Origin: DAITMV01 sp046318595
GTDB taxonomy: Bacteria > Pseudomonadota > Gammaproteobacteria > Burkholderiales > Burkholderiaceae_B
Length of the DNA stretch: 50,182 nt
Assembly (NCBI GenBank): GCA_046318595.1
Contig: JBKCTV010000048.1
Coordinates: 1-50,182, forward strand
Reading direction: 5' to 3'
How positions within the stretch are numbered: position 1 is the first letter of the stretch; each line of letters starts with the position of its first letter. The notes under the pieces are model-generated. The model was not told the DNA's origin, ran no database searches, and saw only the letters and a list, made by a program, of their open reading frames with translations. A program made the position numbers and the translations under genes. Shown in pieces: positions 33,307-40,783 of the stretch.

Positions 33307-34432
33307 CCAGATTGTCACGATGGATGAGTTCGGGCCCATCGACATAGCCCAGCAGGGTTTCGATCCGGCTGGACGCCTGCCCGGCGATGCGACGCGCCTC
33401 GTCGGCTGAGTAATTGACCAGACCACGGGCGATTTCCTGGCCGACCGCATCGAAACAAGCCACGACGTCACCCCGCGAAAACCGTCCCTGCACATTTTTG
33501 ACGCCGATCGGCAGCAGGCTTTTACCATCGGCGACCAAAGCCCGGGCGGCGCCATCGTCCAGCGTCACGGCGCCATTGCACTTTAGATGATCCGCCAGCC
33601 ATTGCTTGCGCGCGGCCAGCCGCCCCAGCGAGGCAATCAGCGCCGTGCCGATTGCCTCACCCGCCGCCAGCCGCAGCAGCACGTCGGGCTCACGCCCCGC
33701 AGCGATCACCGTGTGCGCCCCGCTACGCGCGGCACGGCGCGCTGCCAGCACTTTGGTCAGCATACCGCCGGTACCGACATTTGATCCGGCGCCGCCGGCC
33801 ATCCGTTCGAGCGCCGGGTCGCCGGCACGCGCATGGGCGATCAAGGTCGCGGTGGCGTCTTTTCGTGGGTCGGCAGTGTAGAGGCCGGTTTGATCGGTGA
33901 GAATGACCAGCACATCGGCTTCGATGAGATTCGTGACGAGCGCCGCCAAGGTATCGTTGTCGCCGAATTTGATTTCGTCGGTCACGACCGTGTCGTTTTC
34001 GTTGATGACCGGCACGACGTTCAACTGCAACAGCGACAATAAGGTCGAACGTGCATTCAGATAGCGCTCGCGATCGGCCATGTCGGCGTGCGTCAGTAAA
34101 ACCTGGGCGGCGACGATGCCGTGCGCAGCGAAGCTGCTTTCATAAATGTGCGCCAAACCCATCTGGCCGACCGCCGCCGCCGCCTGCAGCTCGTGCAGCT
34201 CGTGCGGCCGGGCGCGCCAGCCCAAGCGCTGCATGCCCTCGGCGATCGCACCGGAGGAGACGATGACGACTTCGACCTGCCGCGCCCGCAACTGCGCGAT
34301 CTGCCGCGACCAGTCGGCCAGGGCCGTGCGGTCGATGCCCCTACCGTCGTTGGTCACCAGACTACTGCCGAGCTTGATGACCACGCGGCGGGCGCTCGTC
34401 ATCACGGCAAGGCCGGTTTGCCCGGTCGTCAT
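33287..34432 (-). CDS. proB: Glutamate 5-kinase
   Basis: ProB phosphorylates glutamate in the first step of proline synthesis. The 381-residue product has the kinase domain (VVIKLGSSLVTNDGRG, VVIVSSGAIAEGM, PVINENDTVV, FGDNDTLAALV) and a C-terminal PUA domain (about 290-381, AVTLDDGAARALVADG, RGDVVACFD). The start ATG at 34432 overlaps the obgE stop (ATGA), though an internal ATG at 34405 also fits the family start. It is convergent with rppH with overlapping ends. proA is not in the window. Confidence 0.97.
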   Translation of the reverse strand: MTTGQTGLAVMTSARRVVIKLGSSLVTNDGRGIDRTALADWSRQIAQLRARQVEVVIVSSGAIAEGMQRLGWRARPHELHELQAAAAVGQMGLAHIYESSFAAHGIVAAQVLLTHADMADRERYLNARSTLLSLLQLNVVPVINENDTVVTDEIKFGDNDTLAALVTNLIEADVLVILTDQTGLYTADPRKDATATLIAHARAGDPALERMAGGAGSNVGTGGMLTKVLAARRAARSGAHTVIAAGREPDVLLRLAAGEAIGTALIASLGRLAARKQWLADHLKCNGAVTLDDGAARALVADGKSLLPIGVKNVQGRFSRGDVVACFDAVGQEIARGLVNYSADEARRIAGQASSRIETLLGYVDGPELIHRDNLVILTPR

Positions 34433-35556
34433 GCGCCGTTGAAAGCCTCGTCAGCCGCGGACCAACCGGCCGGCGCCGGAACATCGTCCAACGGGGCGAA
34501 GCGAATATCCGGCGCTTCCGGGTATTCGATACGCATCTGCTCGGCCAGCCAAGTTTGGATGTTCAGCATCAGGGTTTGGCAATGCTCGCCGGTCAGACCA
34601 GAAACGGCGTGGACTTCGCCCTCCCAACCGGTTGCCGCCTTGAAACGCGTGGTGAAGTCGGCGATGCGGGCCTGACGTTCGTGGGCCGGCACCATGTCGA
34701 TTTTATTGAGCACCAGCCAGCGGGGTTTGCTCCACAACGCCTCGTCGTATTTGCGCAGCTCCTCCACGATGGCCGCGCCCTCTGAGACAGGGTCGATGCT
34801 GTCGTCGAACGGCGCAAAATCGATCAGATGCAGCAACAAGCGCGTGCGCGCCAGATGTTTCAAGAACTGATGGCCCAGCCCGGCACCCTCTGCCGCGCCT
34901 TCGATCAAGCCGGGGATATCGGCGATGACGAAGCTTTTTTCGGCAGACACGCGCACGACGCCCAGATTCGGATGCAGGGTAGTGAACGGATAGTCGGCGA
35001 TCTTGGGCCGTGCGTTGGACACGGCGGCAATCAGGGTGGACTTGCCGGCATTCGGCATGCCCAGCAGACCGACATCAGCCAGCACTTTCAGCTCCAGACG
35101 CAGGCGCTTGCGCTCGCCTTCGCGGCCCGGCGTGAACTGGCGCGGGGCGCGGTTGACGCTCGACTTGAAATGCAAGTTACCCATGCCGCCATCGCCGCCT
35201 TTGGCGAGCAAAACCTTCTCACCGTGCTGGGTCAGATCGGCCACAAGCAATCCGCTGTCTTCATCCACCAGCATGGTGCCGACGGGCATGCGTAGAATGA
35301 TGTCGCCGCCCGCAGCACCGAAACAGTCGGCACCGCGGCCGTTCTCCCCATGGGTGGCTTTGTGTTGCTTGGAGAAGCGAAAATCGACCAAAGTGTTTAT
35401 GTTGCGATCGGCAACCGCATACACATGGCCGCCACGCCCGCCGTCGCCGCCATCCGGCCCGCCCTTGGGAACGAACTTTTCGCGGCGAAAGCTCGCCGAA
35501 CCGTTGCCGCCATTACCGGCCAGCACTTCGATGAGTGCCTCGTCGATGAATTTCAT
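34429..35556 (-). CDS. obgE: Obg-family ribosome-associated GTPase
   Basis: ObgE (CgtA) is an essential GTPase acting in 50S assembly and stress control. The 375-residue product has the Gly-rich Obg fold first (MKFIDEALIEVLAGNGGNGS, GGDGGRGGHVYAVAD), then the G domain with GMPNAGKST (G1), the switch motif DIPGLIEGAAEGAGLGHQFL and NKIDM (G4). The C-terminus is short. It is downstream of rpmA and coupled to proB, the usual rplU-rpmA-obgE-proB order. Confidence 0.98.
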   Translation of the reverse strand: MKFIDEALIEVLAGNGGNGSASFRREKFVPKGGPDGGDGGRGGHVYAVADRNINTLVDFRFSKQHKATHGENGRGADCFGAAGGDIILRMPVGTMLVDEDSGLLVADLTQHGEKVLLAKGGDGGMGNLHFKSSVNRAPRQFTPGREGERKRLRLELKVLADVGLLGMPNAGKSTLIAAVSNARPKIADYPFTTLHPNLGVVRVSAEKSFVIADIPGLIEGAAEGAGLGHQFLKHLARTRLLLHLIDFAPFDDSIDPVSEGAAIVEELRKYDEALWSKPRWLVLNKIDMVPAHERQARIADFTTRFKAATGWEGEVHAVSGLTGEHCQTLMLNIQTWLAEQMRIEYPEAPDIRFAPLDDVPAPAGWSAADEAFNGA

Positions 35557-35624
35557 GGAACCTTTTTTAGTGCAAGTTCAACCGGGCGGTTTTTCGAGGG
35601 ACCATGCTCCCACTGTGTGTACCG

Positions 35625-35915
35625 TCAGACCGCTGCTTCGGCTACCGCTGCCGTGACCTGCGCCGCTACCACGCTGACGCTTTTACGGTTGAAAGCACCG
35701 CCGGTCGAAAACTTCACATGACCATCGATCAATGCAAAAAGCGTGTGGTCTTTGCCGATACCGACATTGACGCCCGGATGCACCTGCGTGCCACGCTGGC
35801 GAATGATGATGCTGCCGGCATTGATGGACTCGCCGCCGTAGACCTTGACGCCCAGCCGTTTGGCTTCTGAATCACGTCCGTTACGCGTAGAGCCGCCGCC
35901 TTTTTTCTGTGCCAT
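35625..35915 (-). CDS. rpmA: 50S ribosomal protein L27
   Basis: L27 reaches the peptidyl transferase centre. The 96-residue product begins MAQKKGGGSTRNGRDSEAKR and continues with LGVKVYGGE, GSIIIRQRGTQVHPG, VGIGKDHTLFALIDG and an extended C-terminal tail ending in EAAV. The N-terminus needs no removal like in Firmicutes. It lies between rplU and obgE in one operon. Confidence 0.98.
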   Translation of the reverse strand: MAQKKGGGSTRNGRDSEAKRLGVKVYGGESINAGSIIIRQRGTQVHPGVNVGIGKDHTLFALIDGHVKFSTGGAFNRKSVSVVAAQVTAAVAEAAV

Positions 35916-35976
35916 TGTGCTTGACTCCTTCCTGTTAGCTCCTGAACTGCATGTGCTGCGCCCTAGGCGCCAGCAC

Positions 35977-36288
35977 TCAAGCGTTTATCGCTGCGACGCG
36001 GATTTCCGTGTAATTTTGCCGATGGCCCTGGCGCTTTTGATAGTGCTTGCGCCGGCGCATCTTGAAAATTCTCACTTTATCGTGCCGCCCATGGGAGACC
36101 ACCACAGCGCTGACCGAAACACCCTCGACAAACGGCGCACCGATGCGCACGGCATCGCCGCTACCCACCGCCAACACCTCGCTCAAGGTGACTTCCTGGT
36201 CAATGTCTGCTGGTATCTGTTCTATTTTCAATTTTTCACCGACTGCGACGCGATACTGCTTGCCGCCGGTTTTTATGACCGCATACAT
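35977..36288 (-). CDS. rplU: 50S ribosomal protein L21
   Basis: L21 binds 23S rRNA. The 103-residue product starts at ATG 36288 (MYAVIKTGGKQYRVAVGEKL) and shows the L21 signature KVRIFKMRRRKHYQKRQGHR, then QNYTEIRV. The frame is open for 14 codons more upstream, but the known family start is the one chosen. It is the first gene of rplU-rpmA-obgE-proB and is divergent from ispB. Confidence 0.98.
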   Translation of the reverse strand: MYAVIKTGGKQYRVAVGEKLKIEQIPADIDQEVTLSEVLAVGSGDAVRIGAPFVEGVSVSAVVVSHGRHDKVRIFKMRRRKHYQKRQGHRQNYTEIRVAAINA

Positions 36289-36475
36289 TGGATAAACCTC
36301 TGAATTCACTAGATGATTTAGAGTCCGCACGATCGCGAACAGCCCGTCATTATCCAGGCAAACTGCTTTTTCGTCAAATACTTGTGTGCGACGCAGGCCG
36401 GCATGAAGACCGTCGACGGCACGCCGCCGTATAATATGGCTCGCCGACCGGATGTCCTGACAAATTTTAGATACG

Positions 36476-37465
36476 ATGACGCAGCAGCCAACCCTACACG
36501 ACGTACTGGCCCCGATTCAGCCCGACCTTCATGCCACCAACGACGTCATCCGCGAGCGCCTGCAGTCCCGCATCGCACTGGTCAATCAAATCGGCGACTA
36601 CATCGTCAACGCGGGAGGAAAACGGCTGCGGCCGGCACTGGTCCTGCTGATGGCGCGCGCCCTGGGCGTGACACGCGACGACTTGGCGCACGCCCATGTG
36701 CTGGCGGCGGTCATCGAGTTCATCCATACGGCCACCCTGCTGCACGACGATGTCGTGGACGAGTCCGATTTGCGGCGCGGGCGGCGCACGGCCAATGCAG
36801 AGTTCGGCAATGCCGCACCGGTGCTGGTCGGTGACTTTTTGTATTCGCGGGCATTTCAGATGATGGTGGGCGTGGGGCGGCTGCGCATCATGGACGTTCT
36901 GGCCGACGCCACCAATACAATCGCCGAGGGCGAGGTTCTGCAACTGCTGAACTGCAGCGATCCGAACGTCACCGAGGCAGGGTATTTTCGTGTCATCGAA
37001 TACAAGACCGCCAAACTGTTCGAGGCGGCTGCGCGCGTAGCGGCGGTGCTGGCTGGACTCGACGCAGCACAGGAACAGCGTTATGGCCAGTACGGTCTGG
37101 ACCTGGGCATTGCTTTTCAACTGACCGACGATGCATTGGACTATGATGGCAACGCCGCCGATCTCGGCAAACAGGTCGGCGACGATCTGCGCGAAGGTAA
37201 ACCGACGCTGCCGCTGATTCATGCCCTGGCGCACGCCGGGCCGGACGAATGCCGCACGATCCGCGAAGCGATCGAAGCCGGCGGCACGACCGAGGTCGGC
37301 GGTATTCTAAACATCATTCAGGCCTGTGGGTCTTTGACGTATACCCGGCAGCGCGCAGCCCACTATGCCCAACGCGCTGCAACGGCTTTGCACGGTTTGC
37401 CGGCCTCCGAGTACAGCCGCTCTTTGCTACAATTGTGCGATGTGGCGGTGAACCGGAACGTTTGA
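36476..37465 (+). CDS. ispB: Octaprenyl diphosphate synthase
   Basis: IspB builds the long isoprenoid side chain of ubiquinone. The 329-residue product has the two Asp-rich motifs of trans-prenyltransferases: LLHDDVVDESDLRRGRRT and QLTDDALDYDGN, plus GGKRLRPALVLLMAR for isopentenyl diphosphate binding and the KTAKLFEAA motif. Length and order are normal. It is divergent from rplU, as in other Burkholderiaceae, and the tRNA-Pro gene follows 19 bases after the stop. The exact chain length made is inferred from the family. Confidence 0.96.
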   Translation: MTQQPTLHDVLAPIQPDLHATNDVIRERLQSRIALVNQIGDYIVNAGGKRLRPALVLLMARALGVTRDDLAHAHVLAAVIEFIHTATLLHDDVVDESDLRRGRRTANAEFGNAAPVLVGDFLYSRAFQMMVGVGRLRIMDVLADATNTIAEGEVLQLLNCSDPNVTEAGYFRVIEYKTAKLFEAAARVAAVLAGLDAAQEQRYGQYGLDLGIAFQLTDDALDYDGNAADLGKQVGDDLREGKPTLPLIHALAHAGPDECRTIREAIEAGGTTEVGGILNIIQACGSLTYTRQRAAHYAQRAATALHGLPASEYSRSLLQLCDVAVNRNV

Positions 37466-37484
37466 GCACCGGTTGCGTCGGACG

Positions 37485-37561
37485 CGGGGTGTAGCTTAGC
37501 CAGGTAGAGCGCTACGTTCGGGACGTAGAGGCCGGAGGTTCGAATCCTCTCACCCCGACCA
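37485..37561 (+). tRNA. tRNA-Pro, anticodon CGG
   Basis: The 77-base gene folds as a cloverleaf. The acceptor CGGGGTG pairs with CACCCCG, with discriminator A and an encoded CCA. The D arm holds TAGCTTAGCCAGGTAGAGCG. The anticodon stem CTACG/CGTAG carries the loop TTCGGGA, so the anticodon is CGG. The T arm has GGAGGTTCGAATCCTC. C1-G72 is characteristic for tRNA-Pro. It reads CCG codons. The last 12 bases overlap the opposite-strand end of the BtuD-CobQ fusion gene. Confidence 0.97.
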
Positions 37562-38941
37562 AGCCGCTGGACCGAACAACGCATCCAATACTGCCGGGTT
37601 TTTCAACAACCCATGCATGTACAGGCCCAGCACATTGCCTTGCTGCCAGGCCATCAAGCCCGGCTCGCTAAACGCTTCGGCGAGCCCCGCTCCCGACACG
37701 ACCTCGCTGTGCCCGTAATGCACTTCATAGCCGCTCACGCTCAAACCACTGAGTGACGCCCACGCACCGCTCAGCGACCCGAAGGTCGCGCGCCGCCGTC
37801 GCACGCACAGCCGTTCGCCATAGACGGTCCGAATCGGCAAAACGCCGAGACCGATGCTTCGCTGCGGGCGGCGGCCACCCACGCTGACCGGGTCGTCGAT
37901 GCTCAGCCCGAGCATCTGCAAACCGCCGCAGATGGCCAGCAAGGGTTTGTCCTGCGCGAGGTGCTGCGCCAGCGCCGCCACCAGACCGGTTTGCCGCAAC
38001 CAGGCCAGGTCGTGTTGACTGTCCTCGCTGCCCGGTAGAATCAGCCAATCGCAGCAGGTCGCCTGGCCAGGTTCCTTGACCTGGACCGTTTCCACCCGGG
38101 CGTCGGCGCACAAGCGGTCGAATTCATTCAATCGGCTGGCCGTCGGCAACCCGAGGATGCCGATGCGCGGCCGCCGGCGACCGGACAAGGAGGCCAGCCA
38201 TCGGTCGCGCCACCGTTCGATGAGCACCGCGCCGCCGAATACAGCGGCGATCGCCGCCTGCTCGGCCGGGTCTCCGGCGGTGCCCTGGGCGCGAACCCGA
38301 CCATCGGCAAGCACGACGATACAGTCCGCCAGCAAGGCCAGATTCAAATCGTGCAACACGGTCACCACACAGCAGCCCGCGCGCGCCCGATTGCAAAACA
38401 CGTCGACCAAGGCCTGCTGATGCGGCGGGTCCAGATAGGTCAGCGGCTCGTCGAGCAGCACGACCGGCGCTTCGGTTGCGAAACAGCGCGCCAATAACAC
38501 GCGCTGCAATTCGCCGCCCGACAGCTCGCTGCTCGAACGCGCGCGCAGTTGTTCACAACCCAGCAAGGCGAACGCCGCGTCGATCGCCGCCCGATCGACA
38601 GCCGTCAGCCCACCCAATAAACCGGTATGCGGCAGGCGACCGAGCGCGACGAGCTCGTCGACCGGAACCGCGGCGCTCAGTTCGCTGTGCTGGCCCAGCC
38701 AAGCGAGTAGGCGGGCGCGCTGTTTTGCCGAAAAGCGACTCAACGGCTTGCCGTCCCAGCAAACGCCGCCGGCTGCTGGTTTTTCCAGGCCGGCCAAGGT
38801 TCGCAACAAGGTGCTTTTGCCGGCGCCGTTCGGTCCGACGACGGCAGTCCAGGCACCCGACCGGATGGTCAGCGACACCTCCTGCAAGACGCTTCGCGGG
38901 CCGCGTGTTACCTGTAGCCGTTCGGCGGTCAAACTCGTCAT
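37550..38941 (-). CDS. Fusion of a BtuD-type ABC ATPase with a CobQ-type glutamine amidotransferase domain
   Basis: One uninterrupted frame from ATG 38941 gives 463 residues. Residues 1 to about 245 are a complete ABC ATPase of the iron/B12 type: Walker A GPNGAGKST (36-44), signature ELSGGE (139-144), Walker B VLLDEP (161-166) and switch His197. From about 257 follows the glutamine amidotransferase domain of cobyric acid synthase: GILGLPTASRLNEFD, DWLILPGSEDSQHDLAWL, the nucleophile elbow AICGGLQMLG (Cys338), SGYEVHYGHSE and GLYMHGLLKNP (His443). The CobQ N-terminal ATP-binding half is absent. The gene overlaps btuC as ATGA, and the stop lies inside the tRNA-Pro antisense. The ATPase part should drive BtuC. 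The role of the amidotransferase part is unknown. Confidence 0.88.
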   Translation of the reverse strand: MTSLTAERLQVTRGPRSVLQEVSLTIRSGAWTAVVGPNGAGKSTLLRTLAGLEKPAAGGVCWDGKPLSRFSAKQRARLLAWLGQHSELSAAVPVDELVALGRLPHTGLLGGLTAVDRAAIDAAFALLGCEQLRARSSSELSGGELQRVLLARCFATEAPVVLLDEPLTYLDPPHQQALVDVFCNRARAGCCVVTVLHDLNLALLADCIVVLADGRVRAQGTAGDPAEQAAIAAVFGGAVLIERWRDRWLASLSGRRRPRIGILGLPTASRLNEFDRLCADARVETVQVKEPGQATCCDWLILPGSEDSQHDLAWLRQTGLVAALAQHLAQDKPLLAICGGLQMLGLSIDDPVSVGGRRPQRSIGLGVLPIRTVYGERLCVRRRRATFGSLSGAWASLSGLSVSGYEVHYGHSEVVSGAGLAEAFSEPGLMAWQQGNVLGLYMHGLLKNPAVLDALFGPAAWSG

Positions 38942-39927
38942 ACCGGGGAGCGCCGTTGCAACAGGTATAAGAAGTAACCGCCGCCCAGACACGCGGTCAG
39001 TACGCCGACCGGCAGCTCCTGAGGCGCGATCACCGCCCGTGCCGCCAGATCGGCCGCCAGCAGCAAGGCGCCGCCGACCGCCGTCGTCACCAGGAGCGTC
39101 GGGGCCTGCCGCGCCTGTACCCAGCGACGCGCGATATGCGGCGCGATCAAACCGACGAACACGATCAAGCCGGCCTGCGACACCGCCGCGCCCGTGGCCA
39201 AGGCCAATGCGCAGATCAGACCGACCCGAGCGGCCGCGAGCGGTACACCCAGACTGCGCACAGCCTCCTCGCCCAGCACCAGCGCGTCGAGCAGCCGCGC
39301 CAGGGCCAGCGCACCGCCGCCCGCCGCGAGTAGCGCCAGCGTCAACAAACCATTGCCGGTCCAGCCGATGAAGGCGGTCGAACCGAGAATGAAGGCCTGC
39401 TTCCCGGGCAAAGCCTGCGGCACCCAGATGGTCAGCAGATCGCCGAGCGCCGTGCACAGCACACCGACGACGATTCCCGCCAACAACAAATTCGTGCTCG
39501 ACCGACCGCCGCGCGCAAACAATACACTCAAGCCGACCGCCGCCAGGGCGCCCAGAAACGCGCCCCCGGCCAGACCAAGCCGGCTCAGCAGCCCGGTGCC
39601 CATCCAGTGGCTTGCGCCCTGCCCCATCAGCACGCCGCCGGTCAACACCGCCAAAACGCCCAGCACGGCCCCGGCCGCCGCGCCAAGCAGATACGGATCG
39701 GCCAGCGGATTGCGAAAGACACCCTGCGCCAGCGCGCCGCCCAGCCCGAGCAAAGCCCCCGTCAACCACGCCGCCACGGTGCGCGGCGCGCGGATCTGCC
39801 AGACGATGTCGGTCGCTGGCCACGCCCAGCGCAGGCCTTCGCTGCCCGCAAATAGGCCGGCAAGCGCCAAACAGGCGGTGGTGGTCAGTACGACCGCCAA
39901 CACGGTGTACGGCAGGTTGCGCTTCAT
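38938..39927 (-). CDS. btuC: Vitamin B12 ABC transporter permease BtuC
   Basis: BtuC is the inner-membrane permease for cobalamin. From ATG 39927 (MKRNLPYTVLAVVLTTTACL) the product is 329 residues with about ten membrane segments. FecCD-family motifs are visible: IRAPRTVAAWLTGALLGLGG, AQGVFRNPLADPYLLGAAAG, LLLAGIVVGVL and the C-terminal GLIVFVGLIAPHIARR, which includes the ATPase-coupling loop. The start overlaps the btuF stop as ATGA and its own stop overlaps the fusion gene start in the same way. Confidence 0.93.
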   Translation of the reverse strand: MKRNLPYTVLAVVLTTTACLALAGLFAGSEGLRWAWPATDIVWQIRAPRTVAAWLTGALLGLGGALAQGVFRNPLADPYLLGAAAGAVLGVLAVLTGGVLMGQGASHWMGTGLLSRLGLAGGAFLGALAAVGLSVLFARGGRSSTNLLLAGIVVGVLCTALGDLLTIWVPQALPGKQAFILGSTAFIGWTGNGLLTLALLAAGGGALALARLLDALVLGEEAVRSLGVPLAAARVGLICALALATGAAVSQAGLIVFVGLIAPHIARRWVQARQAPTLLVTTAVGGALLLAADLAARAVIAPQELPVGVLTACLGGGYFLYLLQRRSPV

Positions 39928-40766
39928 GGCGCGGTTTTTTCCAGACAGGCCGCCAGCCAGCGCGCCGCCTCGCCCAGGCGCGGCCCGGGACGCACGAGAA
40001 CATCGCCGGCCGCCGCGTCGAACACACAAACACGGTCCTTGCGCAGCGCCTGCACGCGCTGCCAGCCCGGCCGGTCGTACATGGCTTGCAGTTGGCTTTC
40101 CGAGGTAATGATCAAGGCGGGCTGGGCTCGCACCGTAAACTCCGGATTCATTTTCGGAAAAACGCCGAACTCGGCTGGCACGATGTTACGCATGCCCAGT
40201 GCCGTCAGCGTTTCGCCAATGAAAGAGTTCGGTCCGGCGGCATACGCCCCGCCACCGAGCTCGAAATACACCGAGCGGCCCCGCTGGCTACTAGGCACCT
40301 GGGCAGCGGCCGCAGCGATCTGCTGTCGGATATCGGCCCAGACCCGTTCGCCCTGGCCGGGTTGGCCCACCACATCCGCCACTTTTAGCAGGACAGTTCG
40401 CATTTGGCTTTGGTTTTCGACCTCAAATGTCAGCACGCGTAAACCGAGCGCACGCAGGCGTTCCACGGCCCGGGTCGAGGGGCTGGCCAGAACCAGATCG
40501 GGCTTCAGGGCAACGATGCGCTCGATGCGGGCATCGTCCATGCCGCCGAGTTTCGGCAGCGCCAGGACACTCTCCGGCCAGTTGGAATAGCGATCGGTTC
40601 CGACGAGACGGCTGCATGCGCCGATCGCACACACGGTTTCGGTCAGCGACGGAATGAGCGTGACGATACGCTGCGGCGGCACGGGTTGCGCCGCAGCGGA
40701 AACGAGCGTCACCAGCAGCGCGGCGCAAACGGTAAATACGCTGGTCATCGTGGGCAAGCGGTGCAT
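39924..40766 (-). CDS. btuF: Vitamin B12-binding periplasmic protein BtuF
   Basis: BtuF carries cobalamin from BtuB to BtuC. The 280-residue product has a signal peptide (VFTVCAALLVTLVSAAA) and the helical-backbone binding fold: RIVTLIPSLTETVCAIGACS, LVGTDRYSNWPE, LPKLGGMDDARIERIVALKP, LVLASPSTRAVERL and FVAL-like C-terminal DVLVRPGPRLGEAARWLA. The match to BtuF is good both in sequence style and in operon place between btuB and btuC. The start may be ATG 40766 or 40748. It begins 17 bases after the btuB stop. Confidence 0.92.
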   Translation of the reverse strand: MHRLPTMTSVFTVCAALLVTLVSAAAQPVPPQRIVTLIPSLTETVCAIGACSRLVGTDRYSNWPESVLALPKLGGMDDARIERIVALKPDLVLASPSTRAVERLRALGLRVLTFEVENQSQMRTVLLKVADVVGQPGQGERVWADIRQQIAAAAAQVPSSQRGRSVYFELGGGAYAAGPNSFIGETLTALGMRNIVPAEFGVFPKMNPEFTVRAQPALIITSESQLQAMYDRPGWQRVQALRKDRVCVFDAAAGDVLVRPGPRLGEAARWLAACLEKTAP

Positions 40767-40783
40767 GGCGGCTCGGTCGTGGT

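Noticed and set aside
38942..40033. Upstream in-frame extension of the fusion gene giving an 827-residue product
   Set aside because: This part is on the same strand but in another frame of btuC; it is Gly/Arg/Ala-rich with no family likeness, while btuC in its own frame is a clear permease.
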